Part shown: piece after piece, positions 47,136 through 56,074 of the stretch | Layout of the letters: every line of letters starts with the position of its first letter | Position numbering within the stretch: position 1 is the stretch's first letter | Source of the DNA: Tardiphaga robiniae | GTDB taxonomy: Bacteria > Pseudomonadota > Alphaproteobacteria > Rhizobiales > Xanthobacteraceae | Direction: 5' to 3' | NCBI RefSeq assembly: GCF_001618955.1 | Contig: NZ_LVYV01000002.1 | Coordinates: 186,001 to 250,000 of the forward strand | DNA: 64,000 nucleotides | Program-made: the position numbers and the translations under genes | Notes under the pieces: generated by a model | Databases searched by the model: none | The model's input: only the letters and a program-made list of their open reading frames with translations | What the model was told of the DNA's origin: nothing

Positions 47136-47326
47136 TCAACGCAACAATTGCAGCACCAAGGCCGGGCTTGCGGCGACAACGGCACTCAAAGCGAAGCTGA
47201 CAGAGCCTAGGGCGAGAGCGCCAACAAATCCGTGCTGCTGCCAGCCATAAGGAGCACTGAAAATGTGGCCGCTCCAACTACAGATATCGTCCATACAACT
47301 TGAATTGCGATCTTCAGAGTCGCCAC
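47136..47326 (-). pseudogene. Short membrane protein gene with a one-base deletion
   Basis: A GTG at 47326 preceded by AGGAG begins VATLKIAIQVVWTISVVGAA. The frame then closes early, but adding one base to the four-A run at 47260-47263 continues it as SAPYGWQQHGFVGALALGS and on to VAASPALVLQLLR with a stop at 47136-47138, giving a 63-residue protein with two hydrophobic segments. Neither half is long enough to show as a conventional open frame. The coherent hydrophobic pattern and the ribosome site support it. Mutation and sequencing error cannot be told apart. Confidence 0.4.
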
Positions 47327-47608
47327 GTCGGCGCTCCTATTCCACATTCAGATGAACCAATGCTGGGCCTTCGATGACCAAAGTTGCATGCGTCACTTAT
47401 TGTCTGAAAATCTCGTGAGCCAGGTCAAGGCATATTCAAAGGCATTGATTGAAGAGAGCGTAGCGAAAGCCGCGTACCCGCTCGTTTCGCTTTCCCACTC
47501 GACGTCCGGCCCTTCCGCCACACCCGCCGGTGTACCGGCTCGCGGGGCTTCATTTGCTCACAGTGGTATTGCGTTCCATATTTTCGATGCGCCGAACGGA
47601 GATCTCAA
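47327..47608. other. Intergenic stretch without a supported gene
   Basis: An open frame from 47352 has a low-complexity Ser/Ala/Pro tail and no family resemblance. The stretch presumably carries the promoter of the secreted protein gene at 47609. Confidence 0.35.
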
Positions 47609-48094
47609 ATGAAGCTCAAACTTTCCGCCGCGCTGCTCGCCGCAAGCCTCCCGCTCTCATCGATAGCTTTCGCCCAGGGCACCGCGCCCGCCGACGTTGC
47701 AGTGATCAATGCTTGCCTGAAGACCGCGGAGGAAACCGGCGGTTTCGGCGGCGCGTGTGTCGGGCTCGTCGCCGACCCCTGCATCAAAAAGGCGGAGGGC
47801 GTGAATGACGATGTCGCCAAATGGAAAGCCTGCGCGGCGCGCGAACTCGCCATTTGGACGCAGAAAACCAATGAGGCGCTAAAGAAGGTTGAGGCCGGCG
47901 GGTTCGCCGACAAGATCAAGGCGGTCAAGGACTCGCAGAAAACCTTCGCCGCGTCGCGTGATCGCTTCTGCGCGGTCTTCGACAAAGTCGAGTCCGGCAT
48001 GTACCGGGGCGACGCGAACTACTGCCGCCTGCGCGAGACCGCGAACCGCGCGCTGAGCTTGATCAAGCTCAGCGCTGCGGTCAACGAGCACTGA
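47609..48094 (+). CDS. Secreted Cys-rich protein, LprI/DUF1311-like
   Basis: This 161-residue exported protein has a signal peptide (about 1-23, cut after IAFA) and six cysteines (NACLK, GACVG, DPCIKK, KACAARE, FCAVF, YCRLR) spaced as in LprI-type lysozyme-inhibitor-like proteins. The CAARELAIWTQKTNEALKKV helix is the typical core. It is predicted to be periplasmic. The biological role is unclear. Confidence 0.75.
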   Translation: MKLKLSAALLAASLPLSSIAFAQGTAPADVAVINACLKTAEETGGFGGACVGLVADPCIKKAEGVNDDVAKWKACAARELAIWTQKTNEALKKVEAGGFADKIKAVKDSQKTFAASRDRFCAVFDKVESGMYRGDANYCRLRETANRALSLIKLSAAVNEH

Positions 48095-48339
48095 GACCTC
48101 TTAGTCCCACTCTCAATTGTCTCTCGCATAGGCGTATCGTCGATGTGGGGGCAGAGCGCGAGAGCTTTCCGCTGTTTTTGCAAACGACGTGACAGCCCTT
48201 CGAACAAAACCTGAAGTATTCCTCTTTCGTCACGATTTTATTTGGTTCGACCATCCTTGTTAAACGAGAGAAGCTATTGCAGATGCGCTCAATTTCTAAT
48301 GTAAGCTAATACAGAGTTGATGGTCGAAAGTCGCTCTTC

Positions 48340-48945
48340 TTGCTCCTGCTTTTATTTGCGATCCCCTCGGATGACTGCTCCGCGCAGACACCGCCGCCCC
48401 CAATCAACGAACGTGCGTTCGAGCGCGTGCCGCCGACAGTCGTAACGAGGTTGGCGACCCGCTTTTCGCTAGGCTCATTTGCGGGCCGCTTCGAGGAGAC
48501 GCGGCTCGACGCGGTTCGCGAAGCCTTGGGCGAAGGGACCATCCAACACCGAGGGGACGCTGGAGATAGTATCTATTGGCTGTGTTATCGGCGCGCGCAG
48601 CATCGATTGTGGGTCGTGTCCGGCGGGGAGATAGGCGGCCCGGATCATCTCGTCATGGAAATCGTTGAAGAGCTCACCGAGAAAGACGCCGGGGCTTCGA
48701 CCGATTGCGGCATTATCCCGGAAAAATTCTCGCCCGTCATCTTCGACGGCAAGCTGCATTTAGGTATGTCGCGTCAGGAGGTAATCACGGCGTTGGGACC
48801 GCCGTCGAAGTCGGAAGCTGCTCAGATCGTGTATTCGCACGAGGGAAAGCTCGCAGACGGTTTCGATGAGACCGCTTGGCTCATTCTCCGATTTCGTGAA
48901 AACAAGCTTGTGTCCATGCGCGGCGGCAAGACCGCAACGAATTGA
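48340..48945 (+). CDS. Exported hypothetical protein with a BamE/SmpA-like motif; start uncertain
   Basis: The protein, about 200 residues, begins with a hydrophobic stretch ending CSAQ, and near its C-terminus has LGMSRQEVITALGPPS, which resembles the BamE/SmpA repeat. As read, the first start is a TTG at 48340, giving a signal peptide without basic residues. If one base were missing near 48322-48325, the ATG at 48320 would give a typical peptide with RKSLFLLLLLF. The function is unknown. Confidence 0.65.
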   Translation: MLLLLFAIPSDDCSAQTPPPPINERAFERVPPTVVTRLATRFSLGSFAGRFEETRLDAVREALGEGTIQHRGDAGDSIYWLCYRRAQHRLWVVSGGEIGGPDHLVMEIVEELTEKDAGASTDCGIIPEKFSPVIFDGKLHLGMSRQEVITALGPPSKSEAAQIVYSHEGKLADGFDETAWLILRFRENKLVSMRGGKTATN

Positions 48946-49237
48946 AGTGGCTGTGAGCAGCGTTCGTGCTTTGCGACGGATGGGAGCGAGCCATGCCCGC
49001 TCCCGCACGACCTGCATCACATACCCGAGCCGAATGCCTATCGATGCCCGGATGGCGGCTCATGGTTCAAAGCGGCCTCGCTCGCCGAAGCATGTTTCAC
49101 GCGGTTTCAGCAACAAGGGTGCCCGGCCATCCCGCATCTCTTGGGGCCGACGATCGCCAACACCGGGATCGCCGGCTCACTTGTCTTCACGGCTCCTTAA
49201 CGGTAATCGACGACCATCACGCGCAATGAGGTCGAAC

Positions 49238-49558
49238 ATGCGCTTGCGGTTGAAGGCTGACGGACGGATCGTCGAATTGCGGGACGGGCACGAGGTGCCG
49301 CTGGTGCCCGATATGCCTGTCGTGCCGGAACCGGTCGCGGTGCGACCCGGCGAAGCAGAAGTTCGCGATCTGCGCCGCCGCGCGCAGCTGACCCAGATGG
49401 AATTTGCCGCGCGTCTTGGCGTTCCCGTCGAGACCATCCGCAATTGGGAGCAGGGCAAGCGCATGCCGCGCGGTCCAGCCCGTGCCTTGCTGGCGGTGAT
49501 CGCACACGCACCGGAGACAGTGTTCGCGGCGCTCGCACCGGTTGCTGCGGACGCCTGA
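49238..49558 (+). CDS. Small XRE-type helix-turn-helix protein
   Basis: The 106-residue protein has a C-terminal helix-turn-helix of the HigA/YiaG kind (RDLRRRAQLTQMEFAARLGV, ETIRNWEQGKR) and an N-terminal segment that recalls a short beta-sheet. GAGGT six bases before the ATG at 49238 decides the start, and 49226 is possible. The gene has no toxin partner on either side, so a free-standing regulator is more likely than an antitoxin. Confidence 0.8.
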   Translation: MRLRLKADGRIVELRDGHEVPLVPDMPVVPEPVAVRPGEAEVRDLRRRAQLTQMEFAARLGVPVETIRNWEQGKRMPRGPARALLAVIAHAPETVFAALAPVAADA

Positions 49559-49651
49559 ACCATCGTTGTGGATCATCGCCTGTGCTGACGCGCCGGCCAT
49601 GTCCAGGAGAAGCTGGTCGGCATTCGTATCGTTCCTCTGTCAGAGGAGAAG

Positions 49652-50473
49652 ATGATGCAGTTCGTGGAAGCAAACGGCGCCCGCATCCCGGCCATTGGCC
49701 TCGGGACATGGGAATTGCGCGGCCGCATTTGTTCACGTGTCGTCGAGCAGGCGATCCGGCTCGGCTATCGCCACATCGACACCGCACAGGTCTATGAGAA
49801 CGAGCGCGATGTCGGCGAGGGCATCCATGCCGCGCGCATTCGCCGTGACGAGATGTTCGTCACCACCAAGGTCTGGACCACGCATTTCGCGCCTCACAAT
49901 CTCGAACGCTCCGTGAAGGAGAGCCTGACGCGGCTGCGGATGACCGAGGTCGATCTGCTGTTGCTGCACTGGCCGAACCCGCAGGTGCCGCTGGAGGAAA
50001 CGCTCGGCGCGCTGGCGCATGCCAAACAGATGGGCCTGACCAGACATATCGGCCTGTCGAATTTCACCGTGGCGCTGATCGAACAGGCGGTCGCTGCGTG
50101 TCCCGAGCCGCTGGTCTGCGATCAGGTCGAATACCACCCCTATCTCGACCAGACGAAGGTGCAGGGCGCCTGCCGGCAGAATGGTCTGGCCACGGTCGCC
50201 TACAGCCCCATCGCCCAGGGCAATGTCCGCGGCGATGAAACGCTTTCTGACATCGGCAAGGCACATGGCAAGAGCGCAGCACAGGTTTGCCTGCGCTGGT
50301 TGGTCCAGCAGGGCGCGGTGGCGATCCCGCGCACCTCCAAGGTCGAACGTCTGTCGGAAAATATCGACGTGTTCGATTTCATGCTGTCCGAAACCGAGAT
50401 GTCCCGGATTTCGCATCTGGCGCATCCGAAGGGGCGGCTGACCGACTACGGCTTCGCGCCGAAATGGGATTGA
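49652..50473 (+). CDS. Aldo/keto reductase
   Basis: This NADPH-dependent reductase has 273 residues with the AKR signatures GYRHIDTAQVYENERDVG (catalytic Asp and Tyr), LLLLHWPNP and IPRTSKVERLSENIDVF (cofactor binding). It is closest in type to 2,5-diketo-D-gluconate reductases, which also reduce methylglyoxal and other aldehydes. AGAGGAGA precedes the twin ATGs (49652, 49655). Confidence 0.92.
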   Translation: MMQFVEANGARIPAIGLGTWELRGRICSRVVEQAIRLGYRHIDTAQVYENERDVGEGIHAARIRRDEMFVTTKVWTTHFAPHNLERSVKESLTRLRMTEVDLLLLHWPNPQVPLEETLGALAHAKQMGLTRHIGLSNFTVALIEQAVAACPEPLVCDQVEYHPYLDQTKVQGACRQNGLATVAYSPIAQGNVRGDETLSDIGKAHGKSAAQVCLRWLVQQGAVAIPRTSKVERLSENIDVFDFMLSETEMSRISHLAHPKGRLTDYGFAPKWD

Positions 50474-50559
50474 TCCATCAGGCCGACCGGCATTTGCCGC
50501 CTTGATCTTGCAAACGGGATGGCTCATGCAGTGACACCGTCCGGCAAGCCAAGGGCCTC

Positions 50560-51363
50560 ATGTTCTTCATATTCTCCAAGATGCTCGGCTTCTTCACGGA
50601 GCCGTCCAATGCGATCGCCATAATCTGCGTGATCGGCATTGTGCTGGTGCTGCTGCAGCGCCAGCGTGTCGGAACATTGCTGGTCACCTTTGGCATCCTG
50701 TTGCTGCTGCTGTTCGGCTATTCGCCTGTTGGCAATGTGCTGATGCTGTCGCTGACCGAGCGTTTTCCGAAATGGCAGGACGATGGCCGTGCACCCGATG
50801 GCATCATCGTGCTCGGCGGCGCTATCGATTCGGATTCGTCCGCGGCACGCGGCTCGCTGGAGATCAATTCGGCCGGCGAGCGGATAACGGCGATGCTGGA
50901 GCTGGCGCGCCGCTATCCGCAGGCGCGTATCGTCTTCAGCGGCGGCGCCGGCAGCCTGATTGAAAAGTCGCTGTCCGAAGCGCCCGTTGCTGGCGAGCTG
51001 CTGCAGCGTTTCGGCGTGGCCCCCGAACGTGTCACGCTTGAGATCGCTTCCCGCACCACCGACGAAAATGCCGCTTTCACCGCGGGCCTGGTGACGCCGA
51101 AGCCCGGCGAGCGCTGGCTGCTGGTGACATCCGCCTGGCACATGCCGCGCGCGATCGGCGCGTTCCGCAGGGTCGGATTCGATGTTGAAGCCTATCCGGT
51201 GGACTGGCGCACGCGCGGCTGGATCGACGCCACCGAGACCTTCGATTCCGCCGGCGCCGGCCTCAGCCGGAGCGACATCGCGGTTCACGAATGGGTGGGG
51301 CTGGTGACCTACTGGCTCGCTGGCCGCAGCAGCGAGTTGCTGCCGGCGCCGAAGAAGCGGTGA
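50560..51363 (+). CDS. YdcF/ElyC family protein (DUF218)
   Basis: This 267-residue inner-membrane protein has two N-terminal hydrophobic segments (about 15-33 and 38-55) followed by a DUF218 domain with GIIVLGGAID, ARIVFSGGAGS, ASRTTDENA and LLVTSAWHMPRAIGAF. ElyC/SanA relatives take part in envelope or lipid-carrier metabolism. The exact role is unknown. It is convergent with the DUF3253 gene. Confidence 0.88.
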   Translation: MFFIFSKMLGFFTEPSNAIAIICVIGIVLVLLQRQRVGTLLVTFGILLLLLFGYSPVGNVLMLSLTERFPKWQDDGRAPDGIIVLGGAIDSDSSAARGSLEINSAGERITAMLELARRYPQARIVFSGGAGSLIEKSLSEAPVAGELLQRFGVAPERVTLEIASRTTDENAAFTAGLVTPKPGERWLLVTSAWHMPRAIGAFRRVGFDVEAYPVDWRTRGWIDATETFDSAGAGLSRSDIAVHEWVGLVTYWLAGRSSELLPAPKKR

Positions 51364-51367
51364 TGCG

Positions 51368-51682
51368 TCACTCCGCCTTCGGCAGCCCCAGCCGATACAC
51401 GCCGCGGAAATCGTTGGGATCCTCGACCGGCTTGCCCTTGCGATAGATCACGAGGCGGTCGGCGAGCGCTAGCGTCACGGCGGCGCGGCGGATCGGCATC
51501 AGCAGCGCGTGCCAGTCGCCCTCCGGCTCGATCACATGCGCGATCTCAGGCGGGCTCAGCGTGCCCGCGCCGTTGCGGGTGAGCGCGTCGAGAATCGCCT
51601 CGTCGAGCGGCAGGGGCTTGGGCTTCGGGGCGGCCGGTTTGGCGGCTGCCGGCTTCGGTGGCTTCGAACTGGGTTTGGACAT
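51368..51682 (-). CDS. DUF3253 protein
   Basis: A Lys/Pro/Ala-rich N-terminus of about 30 residues is followed by a small winged-helix-like DUF3253 domain (LDEAILDALTRNG, LSPPEIAHVI, MPIRRAAVTLALADRLVIY, DFRGVYRL). ATG 51682 gives 104 residues. Function unknown. Confidence 0.82.
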   Translation of the reverse strand: MSKPSSKPPKPAAAKPAAPKPKPLPLDEAILDALTRNGAGTLSPPEIAHVIEPEGDWHALLMPIRRAAVTLALADRLVIYRKGKPVEDPNDFRGVYRLGLPKAE

Positions 51683-51798
51683 GCTCTGCCATGACCCATC
51701 GTACCGCATGACGCAAGCTGTGGCTTGGCGGACATGGCGCGGGCGAGGGCACGACGCTATGATCGCGCCAGTCGGCGTATAGAAGTCTCATTAGCCCC

Positions 51799-52734
51799 AT
51801 GGAACCAAGGCACCTCATCCGCGCAGCGATTGCCGTCTCGGTGGTCGGCCACCTCGCTTTGGCGGCCGGGGTCTATTTCGCCGATGCGCGTCCGATGGAG
51901 CAGCATGAGGAGAGCGTTGCCGTCGATCTGGTAACGCCGCAGCAGCTCGCAGAGGCGGAGAAGAAGGCCGAGGAGACGCCGCCGGAGCCAGAGAAAAAGC
52001 CCGAACCGGAAAAGCCGGAATTTCGGCTGCCTGATTTGACCAACAAGCCGACCCTGGAAGAGCAGAAGACGCAGGCCGTCGCCGCCAAACCGCAGTCGTC
52101 GGCGCAAAACACCCCGCCGCAGCCGCAAAAGACGTCGCCGCAGCAACCCGCACCGTCACCGCAGCAACAGGCCGCCCAGCAACCGCCGCCGCCTCAGCAG
52201 CAAGCCCAGCAACAGCCGCAGGCCACTCCCGCAACGCCGCCTCAGTCACTGCCGCCCGCGGCGCAGCCTTCGCTGCAGCAGCAGGCCGCCTTGCAGGCTC
52301 AGCCGCCGGCATCGCAGCCCAGCCCACAGCAGGTGCCGCCGCAGCCCGAGGCCGATATCACCGTGAAATACGGCGTCATGCTGGGCTTACCGGAAGGCTT
52401 TGGCGGCGGGGCCGCGTCAGAGCAGGCGGATCTGTCGAAGCTGGATATCGCCGCGTTCCGGCGTCATCTGCGGAGCTGTTCGAAATTGCCCACCACCGTC
52501 GCGCGCGGCGATGACGCCAAGGTCAAGCTGCGCGCCGTGTTCTCGCCGGATGGCCGGCTGGTTGCCGAGCCCACGGTGATCGAGGTGCGGCGGCCGGCCA
52601 AGGCCGCGCTCTTGATGCAGGCAGCCAAACAGGCGCTGGAAGCCTGCCAGCCCTATGCGATGCTGCCAGCCGACAAATACGACGAGTGGAAAGTGCTCGA
52701 TCTCGATTTTACGCCGCAGGATTTCGCGGGGTAA
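51799..52734 (+). CDS. TolA/TonB-like envelope protein
   Basis: The protein has an N-terminal membrane anchor (about 8-30), a long Pro/Gln/Glu-rich middle (about 45-195) that would span the periplasm and a C-terminal domain (about 225-305) with CSKLPTTVARGDDAKVKLRA and ACQPYAMLPADKYDEWK, like the TolA/TonB C-terminal fold. It probably links inner and outer membranes. No Tol-Pal or ExbBD gene is nearby. Its 3' end overlaps the convergent DUF599 gene by 26 bases. Confidence 0.8.
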   Translation: MEPRHLIRAAIAVSVVGHLALAAGVYFADARPMEQHEESVAVDLVTPQQLAEAEKKAEETPPEPEKKPEPEKPEFRLPDLTNKPTLEEQKTQAVAAKPQSSAQNTPPQPQKTSPQQPAPSPQQQAAQQPPPPQQQAQQQPQATPATPPQSLPPAAQPSLQQQAALQAQPPASQPSPQQVPPQPEADITVKYGVMLGLPEGFGGGAASEQADLSKLDIAAFRRHLRSCSKLPTTVARGDDAKVKLRAVFSPDGRLVAEPTVIEVRRPAKAALLMQAAKQALEACQPYAMLPADKYDEWKVLDLDFTPQDFAG

Positions 52735-53428
52735 CCCTGATTTCGGCATCCGGTGCCATGGCCTGCCAGGCATTGGAGGCGAACTGCCGGCGCCAGGTCA
52801 CGATCACCACTGCTGCCGTCGAGACCAGAAACACCCAGGGGCTGACGAACCAGCCGAGATAGCCGAGCGCGAAGAAGAAAGCGCGCTGCCCGCGGTTGAA
52901 GTGCCGGGCCGCCGCGCCGAACATCCGCGTCGTGCGCACCACATGCGCTTCGGCCTCCGGCGTGTCGCGCTTCGAGGCCAGCGGCATCGCGCCGATCAGG
53001 ATCGCGACGTAGTTGAACAACCGGTATGACCAGGCGAATTTGAAGAACGCGTAGACGAAAATCAAAATCAGCCCGAAGCACTTGATCTCCCACATGCCGG
53101 GCGTCGTGTTGAAGCCGAGCGGCAGGTTCTGCATCATCGGCATCACTTCGTTGGTGGCGCGCAGCAGCGCCAGCGAGCCGCCGATGGCGATCAGCGTCGT
53201 GGAGGCGAACCACGCGGTGCCGTTCTGCAGCGATGTCATGATATGGGTGTCGACGATGCGCGCCTCGCGCTCCAGCAGGCGGCGCATCCAGACCTCGCGA
53301 TAGGCGTGCATGCGCGCCGACAGGCTGTCGCGGCCGTATTTTGTGTGCTCCAGCGTGATCGCATAGGTCGTCCACTCCAGGATGAAGAAGCCCAGCGCGA
53401 AGACGTCGACCCAGGAATAGTTGATCAT
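52709..53428 (-). CDS. DUF599 membrane protein
   Basis: This 239-residue protein has four hydrophobic segments and the DUF599 signatures NYSWVDVFALGFFILEWTTYA near the N-terminus and WSYRLFNYVAILIGA in the middle. It has no known activity. Start and length agree with the family. Confidence 0.88.
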   Translation of the reverse strand: MINYSWVDVFALGFFILEWTTYAITLEHTKYGRDSLSARMHAYREVWMRRLLEREARIVDTHIMTSLQNGTAWFASTTLIAIGGSLALLRATNEVMPMMQNLPLGFNTTPGMWEIKCFGLILIFVYAFFKFAWSYRLFNYVAILIGAMPLASKRDTPEAEAHVVRTTRMFGAAARHFNRGQRAFFFALGYLGWFVSPWVFLVSTAAVVIVTWRRQFASNAWQAMAPDAEIRVTPRNPAA

Positions 53429-53553
53429 GAAGCACCCATTGTATCAGTTGGCACTTCTGCCACGCATGCCGTGATGCAGCAACAAGCCTGTGCACGCGGC
53501 TTGCTTGCAGAGGCGCATGCGTGGCAATTTACCGGTCTCGCAAGGAGTGGTTG

Positions 53554-54210
53554 ATGTCGCTGTCGCTGGTGATCGGAAACAAGAATTATTCGTCGTGGTC
53601 GATGCGGCCATGGGTTGCGCTGAAGGCTGCCGGCATCCCCTTCGCGGAGGTGTTTGTCCCGCTGTACACGGATGCTGCCGACAAGCAGCGCATTCTCGAT
53701 GTGACCCCGTCCGGTAAGGTGCCGGCGCTCGTCGATGGCGAGATCACGGTGTGGGATTCGCTGGCGATCATCGAATATGCCGCCGAGCGTTTTCCGGATG
53801 CAAAGCTCTGGCCGGAAGACCAAGCTGCGCGCGCCCATGCGCGTTCGGTATCCGCCGAGATGCATTCCGGCTTCATGCCGCTGCGCAACGAATGCGGTAT
53901 GAACCTGCACCGGCCGGTCCGGGCGAAGGCGCTGTCCGACGATGCCAAGGCCAATATCCGGCGCATCCAGCAGATCTGGGCCGATTGCCGCGCGCGTTAT
54001 GGCAAGTATGGACCGTATCTGTTCGGCGCCTTCAGCGGTGCAGATGCCATGTATGCACCGGTGGTGCACCGGTTCCTGACCTACGACATCGATGTCGCGC
54101 CGGAAGCCCGTGCGTATATGGATACGATGCAGGCGCTGCCGGCGTTCCGGCAATGGACCGACGAGGGCCTTGCCGAAACCATCGTCATCCCGCGCTTCGA
54201 GGACGACTAA
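53554..54210 (+). CDS. Glutathione S-transferase family protein
   Basis: This 218-residue protein has an N-terminal thioredoxin-like domain (GNKNYSSWSMRPWVALKAAG, then GKVPALVDGEITVWDSLAI carrying the glutathione-binding Asp-Ser) and an all-helical C-terminal domain (about 90-215). Members conjugate or reduce with glutathione. AAGGAG seven bases before ATG 53554 makes this start preferable to GTG 53521. Confidence 0.92.
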   Translation: MSLSLVIGNKNYSSWSMRPWVALKAAGIPFAEVFVPLYTDAADKQRILDVTPSGKVPALVDGEITVWDSLAIIEYAAERFPDAKLWPEDQAARAHARSVSAEMHSGFMPLRNECGMNLHRPVRAKALSDDAKANIRRIQQIWADCRARYGKYGPYLFGAFSGADAMYAPVVHRFLTYDIDVAPEARAYMDTMQALPAFRQWTDEGLAETIVIPRFEDD

Positions 54211-54388
54211 AGCGTTTTCGGTTGGAACGGGTCCCGGTTCGCGCCGCCACGATTTCGTCATGACCGGGGCCGTGCCATAACAACCGCATATTGCGGGTTC
54301 ATGGCAGCCCGACTTTCTTTGGAAGCATTTTCTTCGGAAGCAGGGCTTTCTTTGGAAAATTGGCTTCCACATCTGCGGGGACGACTCG

Positions 54389-55342
54389 ATGAACGGGGTA
54401 TGGGCGAATTCGCTCGATCAAATCTGGCGCGCGCCGACGCTTCCGATGTGGCTCGCGCTGGCTGCCTCCATCTTCTTCGCCCTGATCGTGCTAGCGACGC
54501 TGCTGCGCGCCGAGAAGTCCGTCGCCAATGGCGCGTTGACCGTGATCACGCTGTTGGCGATCGGCGTTGCCGCTGCGGCGACACTGCGCAAATCCGAAAC
54601 CGCAGGGCAGGACGCCTCGCACGCCGCCGTTGCGGCGCCTCAGGTGAATGCCTCGCTGCCGGCGCTGTCCTGTCTCGACGATCTCGCCGGCGATATGGTG
54701 CTCGCGGGCTGCGAGAAGGTGCTGTTCGGCTCGGCGGATTCGGTGGCGGCTGCCGTATCGGCCTCGGCTGCGCAGATCAATCGTTTGACGTCGTATGGCG
54801 ATGTCGCCGCAGCGAATAAATCCATGATGCCTGAACTGGCGGGGCTGCGCCGCGCGGTCGAGCGCGATCGCTACGGTCTGATTGCCTATGTGTTGCAATC
54901 GCGCGATCGCTGCATGCCGGAGAGCTGCGCTGCCTATGCCGCGCTGACCGATCACAAGCGGATTGCTGCGAATATGGAAGAGCGGACCTATGAGGGTCTC
55001 GTGACGCGCTATGCGCCCGGCTGGAACGCGCCGCCTGCGGCTGCAGCCGCTGCGACGGGCGCGCTGGCCGGATTGCCGGCGTCGGTTCCGACCGGCAAGC
55101 CGACCACGGCCGATTTTCCGTCCTCGTCCTCGATCCCGCCGATCTCGATCATGACGGAAACGCCCGTGAAGCCACCGGCGGCCGCCAATGCGCAGGCGCC
55201 TGCGCCGCGCGCCGCGACGGCAACGCCGCCGCCTGCTGCCGCGAAGAAGCAGCCCGCGCCGAAGACCGCCGCTCGTCCACAGGCGCCTGCCGCCCCAGCG
55301 CCCGTGCAGCTTGCACCGGAGGCTCCGCCGGCCGATAACTGA
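54389..55342 (+). CDS. Hypothetical membrane-anchored protein with Pro/Ala-rich tail
   Basis: I do not recognise this 317-residue protein. Two hydrophobic segments (about 18-40 and 47-63) precede a soluble region with four cysteines (LSCLDD, AGCEK, DRCMPESCAAY; about 93-165) and a long Pro/Ala-rich tail (about 215-317). The cysteines could form disulfides if this part is periplasmic. The DUF1489 gene follows 50 bases downstream. Confidence 0.7.
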   Translation: MNGVWANSLDQIWRAPTLPMWLALAASIFFALIVLATLLRAEKSVANGALTVITLLAIGVAAAATLRKSETAGQDASHAAVAAPQVNASLPALSCLDDLAGDMVLAGCEKVLFGSADSVAAAVSASAAQINRLTSYGDVAAANKSMMPELAGLRRAVERDRYGLIAYVLQSRDRCMPESCAAYAALTDHKRIAANMEERTYEGLVTRYAPGWNAPPAAAAAATGALAGLPASVPTGKPTTADFPSSSSIPPISIMTETPVKPPAAANAQAPAPRAATATPPPAAAKKQPAPKTAARPQAPAAPAPVQLAPEAPPADN

Positions 55343-55392
55343 GCGGTGGATAACGCCTTGTAAAACCGCGTCGCACTGCCGATTTCTGACCC

Positions 55393-55830
55393 ATGCCCCT
55401 GCATCTCATCAAGCTCGCCGTCGGCTGCGAATCCATCGCGGATTTCAAGAGCTATCTCTCCGAACGCATGCGTGCCGCGAAAGCGCGCGGCGCACCCCAG
55501 CATCACATCCACATCACCCGCATGGTGCCGAAACGCGATGTCGAACTGCTCGACGGCGGTTCGCTCTACTGGGTGATCAAGGGCGAGATCGCGCTGCGCG
55601 AAAAGATTCTTGCGATCGAACCGTTCCGCGATAGCGACGGTATCAATCGCTGTCGCCTGGTGATGCAGCCGAAACCCGTCACCGTCGCGCCGCGCCCGCT
55701 GCGTCCGTTCCAGGGCTGGCGCTATCTCACCGACAAGGACGCCCCGCCGGATCTCGGCAAGGCTGCCGCGAGTATCGAGGCAATGCCGGAGCCGATGCGG
55801 CGCGAGCTGCGGGAACTGGGGCTGCTGTAG
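55393..55830 (+). CDS. DUF1489 protein
   Basis: This protein of 145 residues matches DUF1489 of alphaproteobacteria (LHLIKLAVGCESIADFK, HITRMVPKRDVELLDGGSLYWVIKG, PFQGWRYL). Soluble, function unknown. A palindromic R1 repeat follows the stop. Confidence 0.9.
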   Translation: MPLHLIKLAVGCESIADFKSYLSERMRAAKARGAPQHHIHITRMVPKRDVELLDGGSLYWVIKGEIALREKILAIEPFRDSDGINRCRLVMQPKPVTVAPRPLRPFQGWRYLTDKDAPPDLGKAAASIEAMPEPMRRELRELGLL

Positions 55831-55864
55831 GGCAGGGCTCGCTCGTCATCATTGCTCCAGCCTC

Positions 55865-55998
55865 GTCATTCCGGGGCGTGCGTCGCCGGCGAAGCCGGCA
55901 GAGCGCGAACCCGGAATCTTGAAGTGTTTTGCGCTGAACAGGTCGAGATTCCGGGCTCGGTCCCGTCGCCTCCGGCGCCGGTCCCGCCCCGGAATGAC
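55865..55998. repeat. Palindromic intergenic repeat, family R1, copy b
   Basis: GTCATTCCGGGGCG at the left and CGCCCCGGAATGAC at the right are perfect complements, with inner GCGAACCCGGAATCT and GATTCCGGGCTCGG arms. The right half is nearly the same as that of copy c at 59533-59683. Confidence 0.85.
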
Positions 55999-56046
55999 GG
56001 GGGTGGGGCGGCAAGACAGCGCCCAAACATTTTTTCCTATTCTCCG

Positions 56047-56074
56047 TTGACAACATCCCCATAAGGTTTATATT
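56047..56074 (+). promoter_or_regulatory. Near-consensus sigma-70-type promoter
   Basis: TTGACA at 56047-56052 and TATATT at 56069-56074 are separated by 16 bases. It is the best promoter match seen in the window. Transcription would start near 56081 and read into a stretch with no gene, then into the thiolase-like gene at 56889. Confidence 0.65.

Noticed and set aside
47352-47612. Plus-strand frame before the secreted Cys-rich protein
   Set aside because: Low-complexity tail, no ribosome site and overlap with the next start.
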